IMG/VR virus record: IMGVR_UViG_3300043399_000297 | Span: 124,001-188,000 of that record | DNA length: 64,000 nt | Source of the DNA: a virus | Reading direction: 5' to 3' (one strand) | Shown: positions 24,570-31,746 of the stretch, in pieces | Layout of the letters: every line of letters begins with the position of its first letter | How positions within the stretch are numbered: the stretch's first letter is position 1 | Notes under the pieces: generated by a model | The model's database searches: none | What the model was told of the DNA's origin: nothing | Seen by the model: only the letters and a program-made list of their open reading frames with translations | Program-made: the position numbers and the translations under genes

Positions 24570-26306
24570 TTATTCTGGTGGCAAAACGTCTGGCTTCGGT
24601 TGAAGTATTGATGACAGTGGTTGTGCTTCAGGAACCAATTTACCTTCATTATTTACATAAATTTCTTGCTTGTCATTAATAAATCCTGAGAGCAGTGCCT
24701 GATCAGCTAACGTAAATCCTGTATCAGTTCTTACATTTTCAGAGATTCTAATCCACAATTGCCCGTCCCAACGATATAACAACTGCGGAGCATAATCAAT
24801 ACGTAAGAAATAGTCACCCACTTGCGGGTTTTGTGGGAAACTAATACCAGCACCGGTTGTACCATATGGTCCAGTTACTCCTGCAGGATAACCGTTTGGT
24901 GTCGAACCATCCCCAGTTAGATATCCTGCGGAATAACCGAATGATCTTGGGCTTGCTCGTGCTATATATTGGAATCTAGGATCGCAGTCAGCACGATAAT
25001 CCATTTGTTGTGTAATATCACCGGTGAATCCAGGAGCAGTAGGATCAGCGTCGGCAGTAGCATAGGTGTTGTCTGCGGTGCCATATGGCCCATATACAAT
25101 GCCATATGATTCAACAGTTAATATCTTTGTACCTTCTACTGCTCCGGACCCACCGTCAGTTCTAGAGGGTGCTTGTTCTATGATTTGCAGACTTGCTTGC
25201 ATAAACTTATCAATTGTTCCACCGTCTGCGGTCATATTATAAATTGCATCTAGTGCTTCGGAGGAAATTTTAATTCCGGCACTTGGATTTTTATACTTTG
25301 AATTTCTAAAAATTGTTATCTTACCTAATGCAGGAGTAAATCCAGGAGTAGTACCAGGCTGCACGTTAACGTCAATCGGCGGCGCGGGTTGGTCATACTT
25401 ACGAGATAATACACCGTTTGATTCGTATTCCCCGTAAGTAGGAACAATATACAATTTACTTGTATCATACCCTGATAGTGGAACTAGTCTTTGTGCTTCT
25501 TGTAATTGAGCATCGTTGATTGCAATATTTTTGTTATACGTAGAAAGAATATCAGCAAGACTGCCGTTGTCTACTACCTTCCAATATGTTTCGTTTGGAG
25601 GAGTGATTCCAATCGGAACTTCTATTAATGCCTCGTAAACTTTGCCGCCATATGTTACTGTATATCCGGCCGGATACGTTTTAGCAGAATCGTAATCGCC
25701 TAAATAATTGTCTTGCTCTACAGGCTGATCTAATATGTCTTTGAATTCTTCGCTGTTTACTAGTGGTTCACACTTGATACGCCATAGATGAGGGTACCAA
25801 GTTTGACTAAAGCCTTCACTTGCATAGTTAGAATCAGTGATTTGATAGAATCGCTTTAACGCAACGGGAATAGTCTCGTTTAATGGATTATAATCTAGTA
25901 AGTGTGGAAGTTCCAATACGTCACCAACCATCAATTTACGACCTATAATGTCTATCATATCATTGTAGTGGACGGTGATAAAGATTATATCATTGTTCAG
26001 GAACAAACCAAATTGGCTTAAATCAAAGTCTAAGTTTTGAACATTATAGTGACCGCGCAGTCGATAAATGTTTGGATCATACTTACGATCACGGTTTTCT
26101 AAGAACAACAAGTCTTGAATCTGTGTAGGATTAGGTTCAAGATATTGTGGTTGAGTGTAATCAGTAGATGGACCCTGATTGGCTATACCTATATACTTGT
26201 GAATATATAAGTCGGTACCACCGACCGTAAACATCTCTGAGATATTTCGGTCTAGAAAACGATAATCGTTTTGTTTGTTCGAACGGTAAAGTGATAGCTT
26301 TGGCAT
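24570..26306 (-). CDS. 14: Neck protein (gp14-like)
   Basis: Blocks such as LYRSNKQNDYRFLDRNISEM, GGTDLYIHKYIG, LLFLENRDRKYD and FDLSQFGLFL are diagnostic of the gp14 family in T4-like phages of aquatic bacteria. In T4, gp13 and gp14 form the head-completion neck ring. Here the protein has 578 aa against 256 in T4, with a long insertion or extension rich in Pro, Gly and Tyr after residue 210. The start codon lies at the predicted start of a late promoter, so the gene is probably leaderless. It heads an operon with gp15 and Nudix; gp13 is elsewhere (30880). Confidence 0.88.
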   Translation of the reverse strand: MPKLSLYRSNKQNDYRFLDRNISEMFTVGGTDLYIHKYIGIANQGPSTDYTQPQYLEPNPTQIQDLLFLENRDRKYDPNIYRLRGHYNVQNLDFDLSQFGLFLNNDIIFITVHYNDMIDIIGRKLMVGDVLELPHLLDYNPLNETIPVALKRFYQITDSNYASEGFSQTWYPHLWRIKCEPLVNSEEFKDILDQPVEQDNYLGDYDSAKTYPAGYTVTYGGKVYEALIEVPIGITPPNETYWKVVDNGSLADILSTYNKNIAINDAQLQEAQRLVPLSGYDTSKLYIVPTYGEYESNGVLSRKYDQPAPPIDVNVQPGTTPGFTPALGKITIFRNSKYKNPSAGIKISSEALDAIYNMTADGGTIDKFMQASLQIIEQAPSRTDGGSGAVEGTKILTVESYGIVYGPYGTADNTYATADADPTAPGFTGDITQQMDYRADCDPRFQYIARASPRSFGYSAGYLTGDGSTPNGYPAGVTGPYGTTGAGISFPQNPQVGDYFLRIDYAPQLLYRWDGQLWIRISENVRTDTGFTLADQALLSGFINDKQEIYVNNEGKLVPEAQPLSSILQPKPDVLPPE

Positions 26307-26311
26307 ACATT

Positions 26312-26320
26312 TATTTATCG
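26312..26320 (-). promoter_or_regulatory. Late promoter, minus strand (leaderless)
   Basis: CGATAAATA read on the minus strand. The last A of TAAATA is at 26312, so position +1 would be 26306, the A of the gp14 start codon. Confidence 0.7.
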
Positions 26321-26330
26321 AAAAAAACGG

Positions 26331-26380
26331 TTGACACGGCTACACTAAACTGCTAAAAGAGAGAAATGCAATGCCGCATT
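26331..26380 (+). promoter_or_regulatory. Early promoter P5 with 5'-terminal hairpin
   Basis: TTGACA (26331-26336), 17-nt spacer ending TGC, TAAAAG (26354-26359). The transcript would begin at about 26366, at a hairpin AATGC-6 nt-GCATT (26365-26380), ahead of the HNH gene. Confidence 0.7.
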
Positions 26381-26397
26381 AACATAGACGGAAAAAT

Positions 26398-26874
26398 ATG
26401 ATGTTTAAGTATAAGTGCAATCCTGAGTTTTTTGATCATCAAGGGAACCCCTATTTCCCGGCATTTTTTAGAGGGAAGGAGCTGCCCGGATACTACTTTG
26501 TTTTCCGAGAGGGCAAGATAGTGTTTATGAGTAATCGCCGGGGATCACTTAAGCCGCTGTCACCTAGCGTTAGTGGTAAAAGCAAATACCCTAAGGTTAG
26601 TGTAACTGTTGATGAGTTTGGCACCAGACTCACTCCTCATATTCATCAAATTGTTGCACAGACTTTCCACGATTATCCTCTACCGGACGGGGTTACCGAA
26701 GCTGAATGGCGCCGAACTCCTGCTTCTATTAAGAAGCATTTTGATTCACATTATTGGGAAGCAAATCACATCGACCACGATCATTCTAACTTCCATCCAA
26801 ACAACTTGGAGTGGGTATCCCGCGGTACCAATGTCGATAAGTATCACGAACATCGCTTGGAAAATGAAGATTGA
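26398..26874 (+). CDS. HNH homing endonuclease, 158 aa
   Basis: The HNH active site is in residues 123-140 (NHIDHDHSNFHPNNLEWV), with H124, D126/H127 and the N-N-L-E-W helix start typical of HNH_3 enzymes. The N-terminal part has strand-rich segments with an R-G-K-x-P-G pattern usual in free-standing phage HNH genes. Such enzymes cut specific sites and spread themselves into homologous phages. It has its own early promoter and lies at the border between the gp14-gp15 operon and the early block. Higher GC than its neighbours suggests separate origin. Confidence 0.85.
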   Translation: MMFKYKCNPEFFDHQGNPYFPAFFRGKELPGYYFVFREGKIVFMSNRRGSLKPLSPSVSGKSKYPKVSVTVDEFGTRLTPHIHQIVAQTFHDYPLPDGVTEAEWRRTPASIKKHFDSHYWEANHIDHDHSNFHPNNLEWVSRGTNVDKYHEHRLENED

Positions 26875-26887
26875 CCTGAGTTTTCGG

Positions 26888-26933
26888 TTGACATAGTTAC
26901 CCAAAACTGCTATAAGAGAACTATAGCAAGGAG
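26888..26933 (+). promoter_or_regulatory. Early promoter P6 with palindromic operator-like site
   Basis: TTGACA (26888-26893), 17-nt spacer, TATAAG (26911-26916). The palindrome GCTATA-N7-TATAGC (26909-26927) covers the -10 and start point. AAGGAG (26928-26933) precedes the ATG at 26942. Confidence 0.75.
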
Positions 26934-26941
26934 ATAGTGAT

Positions 26942-27172
26942 ATGCTCAAGCCCGAAACCCGCGCAAAGGTCATTGAACTTAAGAGCCGATTGCATCGTGC
27001 AGAAGATCGGGAACTTATCGACAGTCTGGTTAACGCAGTTGAACAGTTCCATAAGGAAAACGAACGTCTTAAACAACGTAACCTCGAGGATAGCTGGCGC
27101 AACAGCCCCGATCGCAGCGGCGGACAGTTTAGTGATAGTGAAATTCTTGACAGCTACAGGAATCGTTGGTAA
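26942..27172 (+). CDS. Small charged early protein, 76 aa
   Basis: A helical, highly charged protein (ELKSRLHRAEDRELIDSLVNAV) with a basic/Ser C-terminus. No known domain. It begins a four-gene early unit behind promoter P6 with a good AAGGAG, and its stop overlaps the next start as TAATG. Its size, charge and strong promoter fit a host-takeover protein, but there is no direct evidence. Confidence 0.65.
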   Translation: MLKPETRAKVIELKSRLHRAEDRELIDSLVNAVEQFHKENERLKQRNLEDSWRNSPDRSGGQFSDSEILDSYRNRW

Positions 27173-27348
27173 TGACCATTGAAGACCGCGCATTTGAACT
27201 TCTCCGCGAAGCTCTGCCCGGGCTTAATGAAGGGCAATATCGTATAATCAAGGAAACTTCTCACCCTTTATGGGAAGAGGCAGTAAAGATTGCCACTAAA
27301 GAAGATGAAGATTGGGCCTTTCTCACTAAGCGTTGGGAGCAATTATGA
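27172..27348 (+). CDS. Small acidic early protein, 58 aa
   Basis: An acidic protein rich in Glu and Trp (ETSHPLWEEAVKIATKEDED). The ATG at 27172 overlaps the preceding stop and is chosen over a TTG six bases upstream. The stop overlaps the next ATG. Function unknown; it is part of the P6 unit. Confidence 0.6.
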   Translation: MTIEDRAFELLREALPGLNEGQYRIIKETSHPLWEEAVKIATKEDEDWAFLTKRWEQL

Positions 27349-27695
27349 CTACTAATGCATACCTCTTTATGTGGAATCAGTATGGTATTGAATCCATCAT
27401 TCCGATCACACAGTATGAAGATCAAAGTAAGCTTGACATGTGGAAGATTCTCAAGGAAGAACCTACAGGTAAGAATCCTCTTGATGAAATCATTAGTGCT
27501 ATGATGATGCGGGCCCGATTCAATACAGAGCGTAGTTTTGAAATCTATGCTATGGATTGTGAAGAAGGCATCACCGAAGAAAATCTGTGGGAATTTTGGG
27601 ATAATAGTCCTCAATGTGCTGCTGACCTAACTCGTCAAAAGGGTGTATGCATCTTTAGCAATCGTAATATGCTAAACGAAGTCAAGATTAGGTAA
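27345..27695 (+). CDS. Hypothetical early protein, 116 aa
   Basis: Unrecognised soluble protein. Features include SIIPITQYEDQSKLDMW near the N-terminus and a stretch of three consecutive Met (AMMMRARFN). It starts by ATGA overlap with the previous gene. The GC-richer codon use matches the rest of the 26.3-29.5 kb block. Function unknown. Confidence 0.65.
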   Translation: MTTNAYLFMWNQYGIESIIPITQYEDQSKLDMWKILKEEPTGKNPLDEIISAMMMRARFNTERSFEIYAMDCEEGITEENLWEFWDNSPQCAADLTRQKGVCIFSNRNMLNEVKIR

Positions 27696-27703
27696 CTTTT
27701 CAA

Positions 27704-27749
27704 TTGACATTGTTTGCCCATTTTGCTATAACAAATATATAGCAAGGAG
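27704..27749 (+). promoter_or_regulatory. Early promoter P7 with palindromic operator-like site
   Basis: TTGACA (27704-27709), 17-nt spacer, TATAAC (27727-27732). GCTATA-N7-TATAGC (27725-27743) covers the -10 exactly as in P6, and AAGGAG (27744-27749) follows directly. Confidence 0.75.
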
Positions 27750-27757
27750 ATATTGAA

Positions 27758-27940
27758 ATGTCCGACTTTGATACATTGTTTGACCTATTGAAGATTCGTT
27801 ACAAGAACGATGCTGATCCTAGTCGCAGTGCATATCTATATCTCGCTCATCTGTTTCGTACCCACGTTCCAGAAGATGCAATGAAGTTTTACATTAAAAA
27901 TACCGAAAAAGCTATAATTATTAACACTCTCAAAGCTTGA
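27758..27940 (+). CDS. Small early protein, 60 aa
   Basis: A helical protein (FDTLFDLLKIRYKND, then SAYLYLAHLFRTHVPEDAM). It has the second copy of the palindromic promoter-leader module and its own AAGGAG. The next gene begins 12 bases after its stop. No domain recognised. Confidence 0.65.
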   Translation: MSDFDTLFDLLKIRYKNDADPSRSAYLYLAHLFRTHVPEDAMKFYIKNTEKAIIINTLKA

Positions 27941-27951
27941 GGAAATACAAG

Positions 27952-28158
27952 ATGGGATATCGTGTTCTTAATCGCACTGATCGTGACAAGTATCAGCCTC
28001 GCAAGGGTCTTGAAGGTCCGTTCTTCTATCCTAATGGTCGTGTGACATATTACGATCCGATTGAGGGCGCGTATTGGGACCCTACAACCGACTTTTACCT
28101 CTCTTATGAGGAACAAGTTGAGCTACAAAATATGATTTTTGACAAACTTAAGGCTTGA
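27952..28158 (+). CDS. Small early protein, 68 aa
   Basis: A Tyr-rich protein (GYRVLNRTDRDKYQPRKG, then FFYPNGRVTYYDP). The ATG at 27952 behind GAGGAA is taken as the start. It ends in an acidic helix. The stop codon lies inside the -35 region of the next promoter and inside a 7-bp inverted repeat. Function unknown. Confidence 0.65.
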   Translation: MGYRVLNRTDRDKYQPRKGLEGPFFYPNGRVTYYDPIEGAYWDPTTDFYLSYEEQVELQNMIFDKLKA

Positions 28159-28183
28159 CATTTCAAGCCTACCGTTGTATAGT
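28151..28183 (+). promoter_or_regulatory. Early promoter P8 overlapped by an inverted repeat
   Basis: TTGACA (28155-28160), 17-nt spacer, TATAGT (28178-28183). A perfect repeat AGGCTTG-6 nt-CAAGCCT (28151-28170) covers the -35. TAGGAG (28203-28208) precedes the ATG at 28215. Confidence 0.7.
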
Positions 28184-28214
28184 GATACATAAGCTTAAAA
28201 CTTAGGAGTAAATT

Positions 28215-29468
28215 ATGGCTCGTCGTGCAATCGTTACTAAGGTTCGCAAGCCCAAGAAGACCACAGTTCGTGTTGGTAAGAAGGGTGTTGCCCTCGCTTC
28301 GTCTGGTAATACACTTACGAAGGATTTTCGCCCTAAGGATAGTGATGTTCTGCGGTATGGTCCTGAACCCAGCTTCACTGACAGCCAGCCCATTGAGGAA
28401 CAGCGTCAGTCTATTCTTTCCGACGCATATAATTGGTATTCGCGTTTCTGCACTCACAAGGATTCCAAGCTGTTCCTAATTCAGTATCTTGAAGATACTA
28501 ATATGAGCAAGGATGTTGTCAAGTTAGTGCGTAAGGCCCCTGACAATCGTATGGTTACGACTGCTGGTTGGGCTGCTCGTTGCGCTACTCGTGGTCTTGT
28601 TCTGACCGAGAAGCAGAAGAATTATATTCAGGCTTGTGTTGATCGTCTAGTTGACTTTGCTAAGGCTGGTGTTAAGGACGAGCCTGCCGAAGGCGAAGAA
28701 ACTGTTGTTGAAAAGCCCAAGCGCACTGTCAACATTCAGGAAGTGATGCGTGAAAAGGCTGATGAAGCACTGAGTGATGTTGAAGCACTGTTTGATGAAT
28801 TCATCACTGCCGGTTGCCCCAAGGACTTTTCTGTAGACAAGAAGATCATTGGTTTTCTGACTAGCCGCAATGTTCTCCCCCAACACATTGCCAACGCTAT
28901 CAAGCGTTATACTAGCCTGCTTAACGAGTATAATGAAGCAGTTGCTGGTAACGATGACCAAGTCAAGGAAGCATATTCCAGCTATGGTAAGATGCAGTTG
29001 CGCTATACCGTCAAGTTTATTGAAGATATCATTGCAGAACTGAATGGTTATATCGGTCTTAAGCAGGCTACGAAGAAGGTTCGTGCTAAGAAGGTTGTTC
29101 CGGTTGAGAAGGTCGTGGCGAAGGTAAAGTTCCAAAAAACCAACGATGCACTTGGTATCACAAGTGTCAGTCCCGTCAAGCTGCATCAGTGCGCCGAGGC
29201 GTTCCTGTATGATACTGCTAAGCGCAAGATCATTTGGTTGGTTGCTGACGAGTATAGTAAGTGCTTGATTGTCAAGGGCAATGCAGTAATTGGGTTTGAC
29301 AAGAAAAAGAGTATGAGCAAGACTGTTAGGAAACCGGAAGAGTTCCTTAAGGGAATGATGAGCGCAAGTCGCCCGAACACTCGCAAGATGATTGACGATA
29401 TCAAGGCAGTTGCAGCGATCCCGAATGGTCGATTCAATGAGAATATTGTTATCCTTAAGGTTTGGTGA
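28215..29468 (+). CDS. Large basic early protein, 417 aa, unknown
   Basis: The N-terminal 35 residues are very basic (ARRAIVTKVRKPKKTTVRVG), suggesting nucleic acid binding. Residues 60-160 and 190-290 look like two similar helical units (ILSDAYNWYSRF and KFIEDIIAELNGYIGL), each followed by a K/P-rich linker. The last 95 residues form a beta-rich domain containing the segment KIIWLVADEYSKCLIVKGN. It has its own strong promoter, ribosome binding site and GC-richer codons, so it is probably abundant early. The GIY-YIG gene overlaps its end by 14 bases on the other strand. Confidence 0.65.
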   Translation: MARRAIVTKVRKPKKTTVRVGKKGVALASSGNTLTKDFRPKDSDVLRYGPEPSFTDSQPIEEQRQSILSDAYNWYSRFCTHKDSKLFLIQYLEDTNMSKDVVKLVRKAPDNRMVTTAGWAARCATRGLVLTEKQKNYIQACVDRLVDFAKAGVKDEPAEGEETVVEKPKRTVNIQEVMREKADEALSDVEALFDEFITAGCPKDFSVDKKIIGFLTSRNVLPQHIANAIKRYTSLLNEYNEAVAGNDDQVKEAYSSYGKMQLRYTVKFIEDIIAELNGYIGLKQATKKVRAKKVVPVEKVVAKVKFQKTNDALGITSVSPVKLHQCAEAFLYDTAKRKIIWLVADEYSKCLIVKGNAVIGFDKKKSMSKTVRKPEEFLKGMMSASRPNTRKMIDDIKAVAAIPNGRFNENIVILKVW

Positions 29469-30072
29469 TCGTCTTGCACGAATCCCCGTGCCATCTGACG
29501 AAATTACCCTTGTTAACTGTCTTCCCGCAGTGTTCGCAAGTTAATTGATACTCTGGTTTGCACATTGGATTATTTTTCCCGGTCTTGTTAGCGTTTAGTG
29601 CCGACAGGGCCGGGTTTTTCTTCCCACGCATTGCACTCGGTTTCCCATACATTGGATTCTTCTCGCCTAAGTTTTCCGAGTTGCGTCTACTAAGTTCGGG
29701 GTTCTTGGTACCGAACATAGGATGTTTTTCTCCCTGGCGTTTTCTATTTCTCTCTGCTGTATCAGGGCGAGACTTCCCAAAACAAGGATGATTTACCCCT
29801 GCTTCGGAACCGCCTGTTTCCGGTATACGGTTGGCCCACTCATCGCTTTCTACAACGTTCCATAGTTCGGAATAATATACGCCCCAGGTTGTCAGTTCTT
29901 CTTTAGTTTGGCACTCTTTCAATATCACTGTAGTTACATCATTTCCGTGTTCAAGGATATGAGGTATCCAATCAATGCCGGAACCTTTATATTTGAATGG
30001 ATCTTTTTCTGTTTTACCTAGGTATTGTAGACCGGTTTTGTTGTGGGTCTTCTTATACAAATAAATAGTCAT
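29455..30072 (-). CDS. GIY-YIG homing endonuclease 1 (NUMOD3-type), 205 aa
   Basis: The N-terminal catalytic domain has the GIY-like IYLYKKTHNKTGLQYLGKT with the second YLG element, then GSGIDWIPH and the downstream E in the helix. Residues 95-165 hold repeated G-K/E-x-NP-M-Y/F-G units (GEKHPMFGTKNP, GEKNPMYGK), the NUMOD3 DNA-binding repeats, and a C-terminal C-x2-C-x13-H-x4-C finger. It is close in the N-terminal half to endonuclease 2. It lies antisense over the last 14 bases of the gene at 28215 and has a late promoter with a 5'-terminal hairpin. Confidence 0.88.
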   Translation of the reverse strand: MTIYLYKKTHNKTGLQYLGKTEKDPFKYKGSGIDWIPHILEHGNDVTTVILKECQTKEELTTWGVYYSELWNVVESDEWANRIPETGGSEAGVNHPCFGKSRPDTAERNRKRQGEKHPMFGTKNPELSRRNSENLGEKNPMYGKPSAMRGKKNPALSALNANKTGKNNPMCKPEYQLTCEHCGKTVNKGNFVRWHGDSCKTITKP

Positions 30073-30098
30073 TGCTGATACTCCGCTATAGTGTTAGA

Positions 30099-30139
30099 GT
30101 GGTTAGATGCGTCAACATCGTGAACCACACTTTTATTTA
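30099..30139 (-). promoter_or_regulatory. Late promoter and covarying hairpin, GIY-YIG copy A
   Basis: Minus strand: TAAATA (30139-30134), then a start at about 30128, the first base of the outer stem GTGGTT/AACCAC. The inner stem is GATG/CATC with a 6-nt loop. The hairpin ends 26 bases before the ATG at 30072. Confidence 0.7.
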
Positions 30140-30150
30140 GTCCTTTTTAC

Positions 30151-30179
30151 TTGACTTAGAACCATTAATCTAATATATT
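30151..30179 (+). promoter_or_regulatory. Early promoter P9
   Basis: TTGACT (30151-30156), 17-nt spacer, TATATT (30174-30179). AAGGAG (30195-30200) precedes the GTG start at 30205. Confidence 0.65.
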
Positions 30180-30204
30180 AAACAAATCATCAAAAGGAGT
30201 TATC

Positions 30205-30645
30205 GTGGGAAACAATGTCAATTTAAGTGAGTATGCAAAGTTTGTGTTGGCTGTATGCAGTGAACCTAGCAAGAATCTTACTGCGTATATGGATCGGCTT
30301 GACGAATTAGATGCAAACTATGATCCGAAGCTTATGGGGTATGGTCCGGACATCAATGTTCCTTTGCTATTAACCGCAGCTTTGGGTTTGGGATCGGAAT
30401 CCGGAGAATTCCAAGAAATCGTAAAGAAGGTCTATTTCCAAGGAAAACCAATGACGGATGAAACCGTCCATCACGCCAAGCGTGAACTCGGGGACATTAT
30501 CTGGTATTGGGCTAACGCTTGTAATGCGCTTGGTCTTGATCCTGACGATGTTATTGCAGAGAATGTCAAGAAGCTTGAAGCACGATATCCGGGTGGCAAG
30601 TTTGATGTTCACTATTCAGAAAATAGAAAGGACGGAGACCTGTAA
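30205..30645 (+). CDS. mazG: MazG-like nucleotide pyrophosphohydrolase, 146 aa
   Basis: The all-helical MazG motifs are visible: SESGEFQEIVKK (E-x2-E metal ligands, about residue 71) and RELGDIIWYWANA (E-x2-D, about 98). The C-terminal DPDDVIAENVKKLEARYP is typical of phage MazG. These enzymes hydrolyse NTPs or dNTPs and in phage are thought to tune nucleotide pools or (p)ppGpp-linked stress. The GTG start follows AAGGAG and promoter P9. Confidence 0.85.
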   Translation: MGNNVNLSEYAKFVLAVCSEPSKNLTAYMDRLDELDANYDPKLMGYGPDINVPLLLTAALGLGSESGEFQEIVKKVYFQGKPMTDETVHHAKRELGDIIWYWANACNALGLDPDDVIAENVKKLEARYPGGKFDVHYSENRKDGDL

Positions 30646-30854
30646 TGGGTCTCGGTCCAAGTGTCTGTGGTAGATGTAGGGTATTTTCTAATTACGTGCC
30701 CAATGTGATTCCTAATAAGCGGGGATATTGGGTATGCCCAGTATGTGACCTAGAAACACACGATAGTCTATTTGAATTTACAAGGGACGATCAGCTAGTT
30801 ATAGAAATCAATACACAAATTATTAGAGAGAATAGAGGTCAGAGCGTTTCCTGA
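30645..30854 (+). CDS. Small zinc-ribbon protein, 69 aa
   Basis: Two Cys pairs (CGRC at 8-11 and CPVC at about 31-34) form a zinc-ribbon pattern, followed by an acidic beta/helix part. It starts by TAATG overlap with mazG, so the two are co-translated. Function unknown. Confidence 0.65.
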   Translation: MGLGPSVCGRCRVFSNYVPNVIPNKRGYWVCPVCDLETHDSLFEFTRDDQLVIEINTQIIRENRGQSVS

Positions 30855-30861
30855 TAAATAA
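30853..30861 (+). promoter_or_regulatory. Late promoter element
   Basis: TGATAAATA overlaps the preceding stop codon; predicted start about 30866, and AGGAA precedes the ATG at 30880. Confidence 0.65.
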
Positions 30862-30879
30862 GATTAATAGGAAACAACT

Positions 30880-31665
30880 ATGGCAGCAGACCTTTTAGCA
30901 ACACCAAACAATTATGATCTTCAAGAATACAAGAATGCTCTCTTTGAAAATCTACGCCTGCGTTTAGGCGGAGATATCATTGATCTTGAGTTGGATCCGC
31001 AGCACTATGAAGCTGCCTACAACTATGCTATCAAACTATACAGGCAAAGAGCGCAGAACGCAACGATTGAAAGCTATACGCTTTTTATGGTTGAAAAGAA
31101 CGTATATGAGTATACGCTTCCGGAAGAATTCATCAACGTAAGATGCTTGTATCGTAGAACGGTGGGCTTGGAAACAGGTCCATCGTCCACTGCGTTTGAT
31201 CCATTCTCAAGTGCAATTCTCAACACCTATCTACTCAACTACAACTACACGGGCGGCCTTGCTACATACGACTTCTACGCTGGATATGTAGAGCTTACAG
31301 CACGTATGTTCGGTGGCTATCTCAATTATACATTCAACCCAGTAACCAAACTCTTGAAGATCGTGAGAGACTTTAAGGGCACAGGAGAGCGTGTTTTGAT
31401 TTGGGCTGACGTTCAGCGTCCTGAGTTAGAATTGTTGCAAGACCCGGGTGCCGGTGTATGGATCGGTGACTATATTCTTGCTATTCTAAAAGGGATCATT
31501 GGCGAAGCCCGTGAAAAGTTTCAGTCAATCGCCGGACCTGGTGGAGGCACATCATTAAATGGTTCTGCAATGAAGGCTGAAAGTAAGGCCGATCAGGAAC
31601 GGTTAATTATGGAACTTAAGGCTTATGTGGACTTTTCACAACCCCTGACATGGATACAGGGCTAA
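30880..31665 (+). CDS. 13: Neck protein (gp13-like)
   Basis: A 261-aa protein with the blocks DPQHYEAAYNYAIKLYRQRA, GLETGPSSTAFDPFSSA, TYLLNYN, LTARMFGGYLNYTFNPV and IIGEAREKFQSIAGP, which identify gp13 of T4-like aquatic phages. In T4, gp13 and gp14 complete the neck and allow tail joining. Length is near T4 gp13 (309 aa). It has its own late promoter and is separated from gp14 (26306, minus strand) by early genes and endonucleases. Confidence 0.9.
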   Translation: MAADLLATPNNYDLQEYKNALFENLRLRLGGDIIDLELDPQHYEAAYNYAIKLYRQRAQNATIESYTLFMVEKNVYEYTLPEEFINVRCLYRRTVGLETGPSSTAFDPFSSAILNTYLLNYNYTGGLATYDFYAGYVELTARMFGGYLNYTFNPVTKLLKIVRDFKGTGERVLIWADVQRPELELLQDPGAGVWIGDYILAILKGIIGEAREKFQSIAGPGGGTSLNGSAMKAESKADQERLIMELKAYVDFSQPLTWIQG

Positions 31666-31711
31666 ATTAACTTGGATTCACGGATGAGGACTACTATCGG
31701 GCAACACAAGG

Positions 31712-31740
31712 TTGACATTTTTAAAGAAATGTAATATCAT
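31712..31740 (+). promoter_or_regulatory. Early promoter P10 (leaderless)
   Basis: TTGACA (31712-31717), 17-nt spacer, TATCAT (31735-31740); six bases to the ATG at 31747. Confidence 0.75.
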
Positions 31741-31746
31741 ATAAGA

